Below, piece by piece: positions 12,701 through 26,023 of a DNA stretch of 64,000 nucleotides (positions within the stretch are counted from its first letter, which is position 1; every line of letters begins with the position of its first letter). The DNA comes from Panagrolaimus kolymaensis (lineage: Eukaryota; Nematoda; Chromadorea; Rhabditida; Panagrolaimidae), in the NCBI GenBank assembly GCA_028622995.1, contig JAJQJQ010000003.1, positions 3,968,001 through 4,032,000 of the forward strand, written 5' to 3'. The translations under genes and the position numbers were made by a program. Under the pieces are notes generated by a model. That model saw only the letters and a program-made list of their open reading frames with translations. It was not told the DNA's origin and did not search any database.

Positions 12701-15700
12701 TTTATTTGACATTAATGAGAGGCAATTAAGATAGGTAATAAAATAAATCTTTCTTTCATTGCAAAAAAAATAAAAAAATCGAAACTTGTTTTTTATGTGA
12801 AAAAGTATCACTTTTATCCATTTTTAGGGGATCTTATTCCAAAAAGCAAACGAATATCCTCGATGCAACAACAATCAATACAGCTTCAACATCGTCATCG
12901 GCAAAAAATCATTATCGTTCAAGATCGGTTCCAAATCCATCCATTCCACAATTAAGTACTACTACTGAAGTGTATCTAAAACGCCGAAATGGTCAACAAC
13001 TTGGTCTTGGAATTGCAGGTTCGAAAAATAATCCCTCACTTACCAATATCACTTGCACCCTTGTCAAATCATCACTCCTTTTACAATTTTTCCACTAAAC
13101 CTTTTTTTTTGCAAATTATAACTTTACTTTATCCATCATTTTTTATGATACTTTTGTTTTTTTTTCTTTTCCTCCGTTAACATTGAATTTTTTCTTTTTT
13201 GCTAAACAATTTTTTTGAATCATTTCATTTTTTCTTTGCTAAAATAGGAGACGAAATACATCATAATAGATCATCAGCAAAAGAAAAAAGAAAGAAAAAA
13301 AACACTTTTCAAAACCAAAAAAAAAAAGAAGAAAGAAGCAGCAACATCTGTTTTATTTTTTCTTGCTTTCTTTGTTGAAAAAAAAAGACTTTAAAGCGGA
13401 TCTCAAAAGTTCATATTTAGAAATATATCTCTCTCAAATTTTTTGAGCATAAAAATTAATGTAATCAAAATATGCAAATTAAGAAAAATATGAGAGAAGA
13501 AGAAAAAGGAAAGCGAAAAGCTCAAGCTTTTTTTTGTTTTTTTCAAACATGCCCCGTCATTTTTAATATTTCAATTTTTTCTTCTATGCTTTCTTTCCCG
13601 CAAGAAAAGTTTTTTTTCTTATGTTTTTTTTTGCTTCTTTCTTCAAAATTCTTAAAAATTTATTGAAACATTCGTAAGCTTTTTTTTTCTTCAGGCGGCG
13701 CTGATCGAGCAATTCCACCAACCATATCATTTTTACGTCCAGGATTTATTGCACATAGATGTGATCAATTACAAGCTGGAGAACGGTTAGTTTTAGTCTA
13801 TCAAAATATCGGATAGGTTTTGAACTATAATAATTTTGCAGAGTCATAGCAGTAAATGATATTAGAGTTGCTTCACTTACTCATGAACAAATTTTAACTG
13901 TTTTACGTTCGGCTGGAGATACAGTAAAATTGGAAGTTGAATATAGTTTAAATGATCCAGTGTTTATTAAACCAAAAAATACCATGAGTCGATGCGCTGA
14001 AATTATATTAGAAAAGGAAACCGGTGGCTTTGGATTCACCATTCGTGGCGGTTCATATGGTCCAGATCCAAGGAAATCAAGAGCTATTACAATAACGGCT
14101 ATAAGGCCTGGAGGTCCAGCACATAGGTAAATTTACCTAAATTTTATTACCTTTTTTAAAATAATAATTTTCAGAGAAGGCAGGCTCCGAGTGGGTGATA
14201 GAATAATTAGCATAAATGGAATGGATGTCTTTAGTGCTACTTTAGCAAGCACTTTAAAACACATCCGTGAAATAGATGTTATGGGTCGTTTCATGGTTGA
14301 ATATGACGTTTCTCTTTTTGAAACCGTCAAAAATGCCACCGGGCCATTGATGGTTGAAGTTGATAAAACACCTGGAACTGATTTTGGATTGATTCTTAAA
14401 ATTTATGATAAAAATGACCCAATTTCGAATATTCAAAAACATGGTGTTTTTATTGACCACGTTATTCCTGCATCAGTTGCTGATCGGTAAATTGATTAAA
14501 TACTTGCAATTTTTCACATTTTTTGTTTTTAAGTTGTGGCGCCGTTCATGCGGAAGATGAAATCCTTGGCATTGATGGAATCGGATTAGAATTTACAACA
14601 TTGGAGGAAGCCATGCAGTTATTGAGAGGGTATTGTTCCACGGTAAAACTTGAAATTCTGCCACATAGTCAAATGAAAAAAGATGGTGTTGGAAGGAGAA
14701 GTGGTCGTCGACATAGAAGCAACCACCATATAAGTGAGAAAATGATTAATTCAAGAGAAAGTCAAAGTTCAAAGAGATCAGAATCATGCGATTATCAACC
14801 ATCTTCAAGTGTGAGGCAGTTTAGTCAAAGGACTCGTTCACATGAAAAACCACTTTTGAATGAACGAAGAAAAACCCAAAAAATTCAAAGGTTAGTGATG
14901 TCTTACATACTCTGAATGCAAATAAAAGACTTTAATTTTCTTTAAAAAAATTTAAAAAAAACCAAAAAACACCTAATAAATTTTAGATTTACTTCAAATG
15001 CGGTTGAACAACAAAAAAGGCAAGGCTTATCTGGATCTGTTCCGGCCGTTCACCATTCCTCTTCACCACCAACTGCCATGATCCAGAGCACAGAATTCAG
15101 CCGTTCGGTGCATGTTGATTCTGGAAATCCACCATCTTCTCGATCAACAGGTAAACAATTTTTTCATAATCTTTCTTCATTTTACATTCCTCATTTTTAT
15201 TTTTCTTTATCGATTTGCTTCTTCTTAAATAATTAGCTAAAAGCGCGATAAAAAAAGGGAAAACTTCTTTTCAACTTTTACGATCGTTTCCTACAACTTT
15301 TGGAACAAGCAAGCAGCAAGCATTTTCTTCTCGGTCGGCAGTGGTTTAACTGCTTCCTCACTTTTTTTTATGACAAAAGCGTTTGTTATTCACACTAGTT
15401 TTTGTGTTTGTATGTATTTTATTTGCAGATCATTTTACAATTAGCATATTGCAGCTTCTTTAATGTTTTTCGTCAAAAAAAAAGCGGAAACATAAAAATT
15501 AAGTTTTTTTTATCGCATGTCGAAGTTCGTCATTTGCCTTTTATCTTTTCTTTTTCTTCTAGAAAATGTTATCCTTAAAATTTGAGAGTTGTTGAGGATC
15601 GAAAATTATTTCAAAAAAAAGAAGAAGTTATGCGTTTCTTGTTTCTCGAAAAAAAGAGAGAGCGGCTGAGAGATTAACTGCGACATTTTTTTGACCAACG

Positions 15701-18700
15701 AGTATCAAATCAAAGCGGAACTAGATAAAAAATAGAGCAAAAGCAAGTTGTATCTTCTCCAGGCAGAGAGGCAAGCGGCTATAATAACTTTTTCGTCTTA
15801 CCTCTTTTCGATATTAGTTAACGTGTGTGTCTACGTGCTCAAAAAGCCATTTATCATTCTTTATTATATTTTTTATTTTATTGCGAGATTGAATAATAAT
15901 AATATTTTATTTCATAAGCTTTTGATTTACCTTGCTTCATTTTTAAAGCAAAATTCCTTCGCCACTTGAAAAATATTTTTGCATGCGCTATAATGATTGA
16001 TTGTGTTTATTAATTGTGGCAATTTTTAATGAATTTTGCTTATTATTTTTAAATTTCGATGACCAAGAAAAAACATACAAGGCTCTAGTAATTTAAAGAA
16101 AAAGTTTGAGTTAAAAAATATTATAATGTTTCATTTATGTTTTCATTATACCGGTATTGTTGGGGTTGCAACCATCAGTAAGTGAACTTCTTCTTTCTCT
16201 CTTATTTTTGTCTTAAATAGTCTTACTTTAAAATAAATCATATTGTTTTGATTATAAAATTTTATTTGTTGAGCAACAAATACTCTATCTATCTAATGCC
16301 GACATATGGCAAAAAGGGCTAAAACTATCCGGATTTACACTTTTGGATCCTGGTCAAAGGCCGTTTTGTTTTTGTTTCCAGCTGCAAAAAAAAATTGCAA
16401 AACGCTATGCTTTTTTTCATTCGAATTCTATTTTTTTTTGGTCTAAATTTTTTTACGACGTCGAAAATGGCAAAGTTTTCGCCATTTTAAAAAAAGCTAT
16501 TCGCACATTAGAAAGTCTTTCTTTTCTTCAGCATCCTTTTTTTTTACCAATAACAATGACTTCCATTTTTAAATAAATTTTTTAGGCTCGGTAAGCGGTT
16601 CCCTTTTTTCTGCTGTTCCAAGTGGGCAAGTGTGCCATATGGAAACCATGGAAGTTTTCCTACAATCTCAAGCAACATCAAAATCTGGGTTTGGTTTAAT
16701 TTTAAATCGAAATGAAAAATCCACTGATTGTGATTCGGGAAGGTTTTCACCCTTATTTATTGCTTATATAGAAAAGGGTTCTCCAGCCGATAGGTAAGAA
16801 AAAAAACTTGCAAAAATATTTTTGACCTTTGATAATTTATTTTTTTAGGTGTGGTGTTTTACAAGTTGGTGATCGAGTATTAGCTATTGATGATTGGCAT
16901 ACAGCGAATTGCACCATTGAAGAAGCAAACCACTTTCTTAGACATGCTAATCAATCATTGACGCTCACCGTTGAATTTGATGTTATTGGTAAGTGAAAAA
17001 AAAGTGTTCCACTTTGTGACAGCTTCTTTTTTAACTTTTGAACTTTTTTTATTATAGAATCTGTGCTTCCATCAAGTGGAAATTTTACTGTAAAATTAGC
17101 AAAACGTGGAAATAATTTGGGAATAGTTTGCCGAACTGAAACCAATGGCGAAAAAGGTGAACCCGTAGTTATATCAGAAATTCGAACTGGGAGTGTAGCC
17201 CATCGATGTGGTTCACTACAGCATGGTGATCAAATTATTGCCATAGATAACATTCCACTCGAATCATGCACGGTGGAAGAAGCTATGAGGTTATTACAAA
17301 GATCAGGAGATGTTATTAAACTTTCGATTAAAAAGAGACAAAATGAAAATCAAGTAATTTTTTTAGCAGTCAAAAGCAAAGCAAGCTACTTTCATTTTTA
17401 GGACTTGGATTCATCTCAATTTGTTATTTATTCCATTGAACTTACTCGCAAAGGCCAACCGCTTGGTATTACAATTGCATCGAATGGTGAAAGAGGAGAT
17501 CCAATAATAATCTCACAGCTTGCAAGTAATGGACTCGCTGAGAGGTTAGTATATCAAATTTCAAAAAAAAATTCAATGCAAAATTTAATAAAATTTAAAA
17601 ATTTAGAACTGGCGCTTTGCACGTGGGGGATCGAATTTTAGCAATCAATAATGAAACTTTGGATGGTAAAACAGTTTCTGAAGCAATGCATATTTTGCAG
17701 CAATCCACTGATTCCGTAACTTTAAAGATTTCAAGGCTTATAGATCCACCACCAAATTGTAATTTTTATAATTTTATTTGAATTAAGTAAATATCATCAA
17801 AAAATGTTTTTAGATGCCTCACCTTCATCACCATTAAGTCCAATTTATTCTAAAAACAATCGAGCTTTAGCTGGAACTTCCACGCATCCATTAAGCACAA
17901 TTCGATCAGATTCAGTTAGCGATAATTCTGGAAAATTAAGTACACCCATTCAATCTATCGATAGCGCAGTAGAAAGTCTTGAAGATTCTCCAAATGGAAA
18001 AATTATGCCAATGTCATCATCGGTTCACGTTCGAATTAGTGACGAAGGTCATAAACGGTTTGATGCGAATGGAAATAGAAGATCAGATTTAATTCTTTCT
18101 GGACGTCAAAATTCTTCCACTTCTGCACGGAGTTTTTCAAAGCCTCCAAGCTCTAATGGTAATACATTCTTGTGAATCTACAAACTAATGATGAAGTTGA
18201 ATTTTTAGAAGCTGGAAGTAGTGTTGAAAGGACTGGATGGGATTCGGGTATGAGTTCTACAGCAGATACAAGCCATACAGCAACAGATTGTTGTGTATGC
18301 AATAATAATAACTCCGAAGACAATGATGGTGAAGAATGGAAGAGGATTTTGGAAGCCCTTGAAACTGTGGGTGAAGAGGAAATGCTTAAAAAATTAGAAG
18401 AAAGCATTTTATCCGGACATGTTCCAAGCCAAAAACAATATTGTCAATGCATTTTATCAAATTCGGATGACTCAGGCTCAATTCTAAATAGAAAAATGCA
18501 ACAAACAAGTTCAATTTCTGTTAATGCTCCTGGCTCACTTATGAATCTCAATACTTCAAGTACAATTTTGAGGCATCCTCCGTATGCAATGACAGTGTCA
18601 GCTAAAGATTATCTAAACGTTAATGAATCAACTCTTCGCTCACATAGCCCATGTTCAGATTCCACACTTGAATTGCCACCAGCCATGCCTCCACCAAAAC

Positions 18701-19238
18701 CTCATATTAGTGTTGGAAATGGATTGGATGATAAACTTATTACAAGCCCTCGACGACTTTCAAGTTTGTTGATGCTGCTTTCTGAGCAAGCATCCAGCCT
18801 TCGTATGATTGATTCCACTAGTCCAATTCATAATGATCTCGAAAATTATATCACCGAAACATTTGTTTTTTCTGTTCATCTTAAAAAAGATCTTGATAGT
18901 CGAACTTTTGGATTCAGCGTTTCTGATGGCTTAAATTCAAATGAAGGCGTTTGCATTAATGCGATTTCACCTGGAAGCCCAGCAGATCGGTGTGGAAACA
19001 TTCGACCTCTTGATCGTATTCTCAAGGTAATCTTCATTATTTTTTTAAATAATTTATATTTTTTAAATTTTAGATAAACAATACAGATATCCAAGATTTG
19101 GATTGCAATTTGGCTGTACCCCTTTTAGCTGCGGATGAAGTTGATCTCTTATTGGAAAGGACAAAAATTGTACCACAAACTCCAAAATCTCGCAATAATA
19201 ATAATAATCGAGGCCAAACTCTACAATCTGCTGTGTAA
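9619..19238 (+). CDS. Grip: GRIP-type scaffold protein with seven PDZ domains
   Basis: The common body has 15 exons: 12632-12683, 12828-13018, 13695-13785, 13842-14126, 14175-14486, 14534-14890, 14987-15150, 16586-16793, 16849-16988, 17058-17353, 17402-17544, 17607-17758, 17814-18158, 18209-19026 and 19074-19238. With one of three first exons the product is 1289, 1397 or 1329 aa. PDZ domains lie at about 12.97-13.95, 13.99-14.32, 14.34-14.66, 16.64-16.98, 17.08-17.33, 17.42-17.74 and 18.86-19.17 kb. Their carboxylate loops read [26 protein letters not shown] (degenerate), [27 protein letters not shown] and TFGFSVSDG. The 3+3+1 layout, the [14 protein letters not shown] segment before PDZ7 and the [12 protein letters not shown] ending of PDZ7 match vertebrate GRIP1/2 rather than MUPP1. 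GRIP binds C-termini of AMPA receptors, ephrins and other membrane cargo, and links them to synapses and motors. A nematode role is inference. Confidence 0.9.
10660..11134 (+). other. Alternative first coding exon B of the GRIP-type gene
   Basis: A 158-codon exon starts [18 protein letters not shown]. It continues through an acidic stretch ([19 protein letters not shown]), a Ser-rich part, a basic patch ([12 protein letters not shown]), HHHH and [15 protein letters not shown]. The donor GTAATA is at 11135, again in phase 1. It joins the exon at 12632 in frame as [11 protein letters not shown]. The 5' flank has no acceptor AG near the ATG, so this looks like its own promoter. No known domain is seen. 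Confidence 0.7.
12231..12501 (+). other. Alternative first coding exon C of the GRIP-type gene (cysteine-rich N-terminus)
   Basis: A 90-codon exon begins [20 protein letters not shown] and ends in donor GTAAGT at 12502, phase 1. It joins the exon at 12632 as GQGYDIKSYDE. Cysteines 7, 8 and 12 followed by a basic stretch form a likely palmitoylation signal. Vertebrate GRIP1b also has an alternative, cysteine-bearing, palmitoylated N-terminus, so the arrangement is parallel. Acylation itself is inferred, not shown. Confidence 0.72.
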
Positions 19239-21880
19239 AAAAAATTCCAATTGTGTCCAACCTAAAAATACAAATGAAAAAAAATAATGTTTATCCCTGT
19301 TTTCTTTCTTGTGGTGCAGTTTTTTTTACACAAAAATGCTCAATTTCACTTTTTTCCTTCAAAAAAATAATAATGACTCATGAAATAATAATTTAATTTT
19401 CCCATTGGTTGTGTTTTTTCTCGGTTTAATTTTTTTTATTATTGTTTCAAAAATTTTAAAATCTTACAGTTAATTTTTATAATAATTATATTTTATTGTT
19501 AATATTTGTTAATAATTTTTTTTCTTCACTAGTCACTTTATTATTGATTTCAGTTAGCCTTCATTTAGCCTTATTTAATGTTTTTGTTAAAAAGTTGCCG
19601 TCGCTAAAATTTTGGGATGTTCAAAAGTTAGGAACTCTGTTGAAATTTCAAATTTTTTTGTGCTTCCGGAAGTGTATCGACTATAAGTCACCTTGTGCCG
19701 GGTTTTTGAACATAGTTCTAATTTTAGTAACGACCGCTAAAAATTTTTTTATGAAAAATAAAAACTTTAAAATATATTTATTTCTGTGTAGTAATACCGG
19801 CGATGAATAAGAGATTTTTTGCCGGGTATTATTATTCATACACTTTACATTTCGAGAACAAACAACGAATTTCTCTTTGGTTTTGTTTTTTAAATGAGAA
19901 ATAAATGATTTTTATGTTTTAAACTTTTTGAGTTTATCAAAAAAAGGCAGAAGAGGAAGAGAAGGGTGAAACAACAGAACATTACAGACAATGGTGGTTA
20001 AAAAAATGATTCATAAAAAACCACTCTTAAATATGTATGTATGATTAACAACAAAAAAAGGAAATGAATGTATCTTTTTGAAACACCAATTTTGGTTTTG
20101 CTTTTTTTTTGTTTGTTGAATAATACTCAGGTAAGAAAGATTAAAGTAGAAAAAAAAGAAGAATGAAAGGAAAAATTATAGCGAAATCATGTGGTATTAT
20201 CTCTCTTTTTTTTTAGCTTTCCCGCCCTTTATACATTTTTTTCTTGTAAACACAGCCCTTTTTTCTCCTGTTTTTTTAATATCTTTTTTCCCTTCCATTT
20301 TCATGTGTGTTTTTCTTTTTTCCTTTTACAAATGAGTCAGGGGAATCTATCGCTGTTCCTTCCCAACAATAACAACCACCATTGTGATTGCTCTCTTTTT
20401 TTTCTTCTTCTCCTTCCAGCATCATTGTGTTCATATTTGATAGAATATGGGGCTTCAAAAAGCTAGCTTGCAAAATTTCGTAATATTCATTTATGATTTT
20501 TTTTCTGTCTTTCTTTTTTTCATAGACTGCTTTGCTTGCTTCTTGCAAAATAAATACAACCACCAACGCCTTTTCGATAGTTCAGTTTAAATTTTGTTCA
20601 ATCGTTTTTTAGCCTTTTTCTTTTTCCGATTAATGTTTTTTTTGTTTACAACTTTTTCTTTAATTTCTGAAACTTCCAGAAAAGTAAAATATCGTCTTTT
20701 ACATTGCTGGCCTTTAGTTTTTTTAACCCAAAAATAAATGAAAAAGGTTTCTTCTTTATGGATTACCAAAACTTAACGACTCAAATGATAATAGCTGTCT
20801 AAAAATTTTTTCGAAGTGTTATTCCCCTTATATTTTTAAACATTCCCATCAATCTATTCTTTCCAGCTACTCTCAATCAAAAATCTGACCTATAATTTTA
20901 CAACGTTTTTTGCAAAAACCAAAGCCCAAAAAAGTCATCATCCTGCACTTTTTTTATAAGCAATTGCTTACACGAGAATTGTTTTTTTCTTTTTTTTTCT
21001 TTTGTATTGCAATAAGGCCGATTACATTCGATCCATCTACTCACGTGTTTTTGTGTGAACAAGAGCTTCATCGTCAAGCATCTAGTTAAACATTTTGACA
21101 ATCGACTGACCCATAGCATAGAGAAGAAAAAAACGTGATAGAGCTTTTGAGTTTTAATAAAAGAGACAATTTCCTTATTCGATGAAACAAAAATTTGTAA
21201 AAAAATTTAGATCGAGGGAGAGAAAGAGGACGGCGATGTTACGTACTTCACTTTTTTCTATATATTTTTTTTTGTGTTGCTCTGTATTACGCTATATGGT
21301 TGCGAAGAGAAAGAGGATTTCTTTTAATGCGCAAGGACGATCGGGGAAGTGATGGCTTTTTTTACTTTTTGCAGTGGTGGCGGTAGTTGTGATGGCCAGC
21401 TGGTGCGTATTTATTCACGTTCATTCAAATGTCCAGATAGAGGCGGGTGAAACAAAAAAGAGAGATTGTCGTCGTCAACGGAGGGAAATACAATGGGGAT
21501 GGAAAAAACCATTTTTCACACTCTCTCTCTTTATTTTCTTGTTTTTGAGTCATTCCAAATAATTTACAATACTTTTTTTTGGTATTTTTGTTGAGAGAGA
21601 CGACGGCAGTTACGGGATTATTTGAATGATTGACTTTTTTCCCATTTTTTGCGCAATAACAAAGGTTCTTTTGCCATAGTTCGAAGATAGAAAAAATTAT
21701 TAAAGTGACATTTCGTCTTTCTTTGTTCCCTACTTTTTTTTTGCCGCGAGTTTTTCTTTACAAAATTTTTTCATTTTTTTAGCGCTCATTGCAGTAAGCA
21801 AAAGCTATAATTTATTTTTTCCCTGTCTATTTTTTTAGTTTTTGTTGTTTGTGAAATTATAAACAAAGAAACAAAGCAAT
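19239..21880. other. Intergenic, T-rich, no gene seen
   Basis: The segment holds the 3' flank of the GRIP-type gene (with AT-rich candidate poly(A) sites) and about 2 kb upstream of thymosin-beta. Open frames here are Phe/Lys/Leu-rich and overlap each other on both strands. A T-rich tract ending in TTTTTTTAG shortly before 21840 may serve as a 5' splice or trans-splice acceptor for the thymosin transcript. Confidence 0.55.
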
Positions 21881-22596
21881 ATGGCTGAATATAATGCTGT
21901 TGAAAGTGAATACTTCAAACTTGATGAAGATGTTCAAAATGAAATTGCTAATAAGCATAGTGCTTTAAATCACGTTGATACCGTTGAAAAGAACAACCTC
22001 CCAACTAAAGAAGGTGAGTCATCAATAGATTGATTTATTAAATCGATTGGATTAGATCAATAAATTTATTTTATTTATTTTTGTAGATGTTGAATCCGAG
22101 CGCCAACATGTTCAATTAAAGCAAGGTATTGAAAACTTCCGCCCTGATACCCTTCGTCAAGTTTCAACTGATGAAAAGGTTGTTCTTCCAACACCTGCTG
22201 GTAATTCAATTTTACATTTTGTTGCTATTTATTACAAATAATATTTAGATATTGCCCAAGAAAAGACCCCTCAATTAGTCGCCAATTTTGACAAGACCGA
22301 ATTGAAGTCTGTTGAAACCGTTGTCAAGACTGGTCTTCCCTCTCCTGATGGTTTGTTTTTCTTTTATTACTTTTTGTCCATTTATTTGTATTAGAATTAA
22401 AATTTAAAAAATTATAGAATATGTTCGTGAAAAGGTTAAGTCATTGGCTTCAAATTTCGACCACAGCGAATTAAAGCATGTTGAACCTCAAGTCAAAACT
22501 GACGTTGCAGGTGAGGACTTATTTACTTTTCCCCATTTCTTTTTTGGTTTAACCTTTTTTAATAATAAAAATTTTATAGTCATCGAAGATCAATAA
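21881..22596 (+). CDS. tth-1: Multi-repeat thymosin-beta (tetrathymosin-like actin-binding protein)
   Basis: The product has 152 aa from five exons: 21881-22013, 22087-22200, 22249-22350, 22418-22510 and 22580-22596. Each of the first four exons holds one thymosin-beta/WH2-like repeat. A helix is followed by an LKHVE-like core (HSALNHVDTVEKNNLPTKE, PDTLRQVSTDEKVVLPTPA, KTELKSVETVVKTGLPSPD, SELKHVEPQVKTDV). This matches C. elegans TTH-1 in length, repeat number and motif order. The family binds actin monomers and also interacts with filaments. Exon borders fall at the repeat borders and all internal introns are phase 1, so repeat number could change by exon gain or loss. The gene converges with the MTTP gene; the stop codons are about 246 bp apart. 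Confidence 0.93.
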
Positions 22597-22842
22597 TAAG
22601 TGGCGGCCTTCAAGGACTTATTCGATTCGCAAAAATCGAACAAACATGTATTTCCTTTTTTTCTCATCGAAAATCTTATTTTGTATACGTGTTTTTTGAT
22701 TATCCCAATATGCTTTACATATATCCAATTATTTATGCTTTTTACTTTTCTTTTGTCGAGTGATCAACTTGTAATTATTTTTTTTATGAAGCATTTATAT
22801 CAATTACAATATCAATGTCAATGAATATTATTTAAAAATAAT

Positions 22843-25800
22843 TTAGTCAGCTAAATTACATTTTTGATTAACAAATTTTCCTAAATTAAGTGAGCCGCCT
22901 TGAAGTTTTTGAGTTACAGTTCTATCGGTTGCTTTTTTATCTGCTGAACTTTGAGCAAAAGTAAATTTTTTCTGAACGTTATTATAACTCAAATATGGAC
23001 AGGATTTGTGAATAACCGTTGAGCTAATATCTCCAGTAGTCGTCGAAACGGATTCAACTTGACCGAAGTGTTCTTTTGCATTACCAAAACCTGCTTTGAC
23101 GCTAACTTCTAAACCATGAGCAAAAGAAGCTTTATGATCTTCACCTTGATTTTTCATTCCAAAAATAACAGAAATTTGAAGATCTAAAGTGAGGCCAGAG
23201 AGAAGTCGAATCGAATGAGAGAAATCGTGGAGGTAAATTGATTGGTGCTAAAAATTAATTTAATTTTTATCAAACACAAATAAGCAAATTACCAAATTAT
23301 GGGCTTCCATCGGTAAACCCAAAATAGTGACACCGCTTTTATCTTCATGAATTTCAAGCTAAAAATAAAATGGTATATAATAAAAAAAACTTTGAAAAGG
23401 CATACATTAATCAAAGAAATATTGTTTTTAATCGATAAATGTGTATTCATAAAAGATTCTGATGGTAACAGACTGCCTGTTAGTGTCAACGGATATGAAT
23501 GATCTGTATAAAAAATTCATTGAAAAATTATTAAAGCAACAACAACTAACTTTTGTAATCAATCCAAAAACTTGAAGCATCGTGTTTTAAACTTCGTTGA
23601 AGATAATTTGGTCTGAATAATTTTAAATCCCTTAAAGTACGCCAATAACTTTCATGCTACAAATTTCATTGAATTAAAATTAAAATTATAGTGAAACTTT
23701 GAAATTACTTTATGCGCTCCATTAGAAACAAATTGTTTCGTTCTTTCATAAAATTGCGACCATAAATTATGGTTTATTGGATTATTACTTTCTCCGCGAA
23801 GAATGAAAGAACCCATTGTTGGAAAATCTGGAGCAATTCGAACGAGGGTTGTCAACGCTGAAACCGATTGACGAGTTGAAACAGGTTGAGGGCAAATATT
23901 TCGGAAAATATTTAATAATTTCATATTTATTTCACGTTCAAAATGCATGGAATTTAGCTTTTCGAAGAAAGTCAAAGCTCTATCAACCAATTCAGGTGAA
24001 GAAGTGGAGGAGCAAAGAAATTGTTTAAAATATTCAGCAGTTCTAGAAGAAAAATAAATAAAATATATTTCGAAAGAATGATTATTTAAATTTACGATTT
24101 AAAGTTAAAATGCCATAGAGCTGCACTTAGATCTTCATTGGAAGCATCAATATCATTTTTTAATAAAAAGTTAAAATATGGATCCTTTCCAAGGTTGCAA
24201 GCATTCAAACGACTTGGAGTTTCTTTACATCGTCGATTAATCAAATAACCCAAAGTACTGTAATATTTTAGTTGTTTATCAACAATATGATTATTATTAT
24301 TCAATTCATTCTAAAAAAATAAAATTATGACGATTTTGACGTGTTTTATTTAATTTTCAGAAGGAAAAAATATTAGTATTATTACCTTTAGAGTTTTTAT
24401 TGCATTTGTCGTTGGAATTGTGGTGAATGCTAAACTATCTATAAAGCTTTGTGCCAGATGGTGTCCACCATATTCATTCGCAATTTCTATAGCCTTTTTC
24501 CAAGTGTTTGGATTTCCACTTGCTGCAATAGCATGAAGAAAAACTATCCTAAAAATATTTTTTTTGTTTTTTAAAAATTACTTCTTTTTTATTTAAATTT
24601 TGTTTGTTTAGCTTTTTTGACTCACAATGCCGCATCATTCTTTCGCTTTTCTAATTCTTCTTCAATTTCTTCTGGCGTTGAAATTCGAATGACGTTTGTT
24701 AACATTTTGAATAACTCAAAGCATTCATTGGGTTTTGAGCACGCTTTAAGCTTACTTTGTTCATCATTAAACAATTGTGCCAACTAAAAAACCCAAAAAA
24801 GCAATGTTTGTTGTGTCTCTTAAAAAATATAAAAAGATTACGTTATTTGGAGTTGTTTTTGTTGTTGATAAACTAGCTAATTTTTTGTTGATTTCATTCC
24901 AGTTTTTGCCTAAAATAGCTGCACCAAAAATTGTTTCTGCACATTCATCTCCAGTTATATTGTGAGCACAATAACGTTTCATAACCCTCAAAGTTCGATT
25001 CATCATTTCCAATGAAAGACTAAAATAATAAATATATAAATTCTTGTTTTTATGTTTTTTTTCTTCTTTGAATTCTTTACAAAAAAAACTAACTGTGAAT
25101 TAACCCGTAATGCTAATCTTTCGTCGAGAGGAGATTGAATAATAAATTGTTCATCCGCTTCGGTAAATACAATATCAGCATCAACTTTTTTGTTTTGTCT
25201 ATAAAATATATATATTTTTCACTGTTTTTTTATTTTTTGTGCTAAAAGTTTACTTGTATTCCACAAATTGTTGATAATCAAATGAGACTAATCCATGAAG
25301 GAGGGAATGATTTCGACCACCACTAAAATCACATTCGTCTACTTTTCGAGTAAATGTTTTATCTTCGGGTCTACCGAAAAAATGTCGACAATGTCCATGT
25401 GGCATAACCTAAAAAAAGTAACACAATTCAAGGTTAAAAAATATTAGAAATAACTTACAACTGTTTGTTCATCACCCATTCCACCTTCAGCTGGACTGGC
25501 GATGGCATAAGCCAACGCACTGGTTGCGCCCCAATCAGGTTGAACCGATTCATCTTCAATTTTTACAAAAGCTGTGACTAAATTCTGACCTCCTTGAACC
25601 ATATAAACATAAAAATCTGGAACATTTTGGCATGGTCCAGAAATGCATTCAATTATCTAAAAACAGTGAATATATACATTTTTAAAGTTAAAATATAAAT
25701 ACTTGATAACGAGAAAGAATATATCCTCTTAAATCATGATGAAGCATTTCATAAAGATATCGAGCTTTTATTTCCTGAACTAGTCCTTTATCTTCTGGGA

Positions 25801-26023
25801 AACGAGGATCATGAATGGTTGTTTTTGAATGAAAATTATATTCATAAAGTAATAATCTGGAAATTTTTTAATTTGGATATGAACTTCCAAAGCTGCTGTT
25901 TTACCTTGTTTTTCCAGAAATTGGTGGTGGCTGAGCAGCATATGGCAAATCTGGAACTGCCTCATTTTCATCGCCAAAAACAATTCCAAACAACAAAACA
26001 AATAAAATTAAAAAAGTTTTCAT
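22843..26023 (-). CDS. dsc-4: Microsomal triglyceride transfer protein large subunit-like (vitellogenin N superfamily)
   Basis: The product has 817 aa from 14 exons. From 5' to 3' on the minus strand these are 25905-26023, 25703-25856, 25459-25656, 25254-25408, 25094-25198, 24842-25019, 24626-24783, 24386-24548, 24096-24310, 23709-24042, 23551-23656, 23406-23503, 23293-23358 and 22843-23247. All phases agree. A signal peptide (MKTFLILFVLLFGIVFG) precedes an N-terminal beta-barrel region with CISGPC and HCRHFFGRPEDKTF. A long helical section follows (LFKMLTNVIRISTPEEIEEE, FRNICPQPVSTRQS), then a C-terminal beta region with LRDLKLFRPNYLQ and LTLTGSLLPSE. Length and layout fit MTTP (about 890 aa) better than vitellogenin, since there is no von Willebrand D or Ser-rich part. 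In the ER, MTTP with protein disulphide isomerase loads lipid onto apoB/vitellogenin-type proteins. A GATA site lies upstream. A divergent small lipid-transfer protein is the alternative. Confidence 0.72.
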
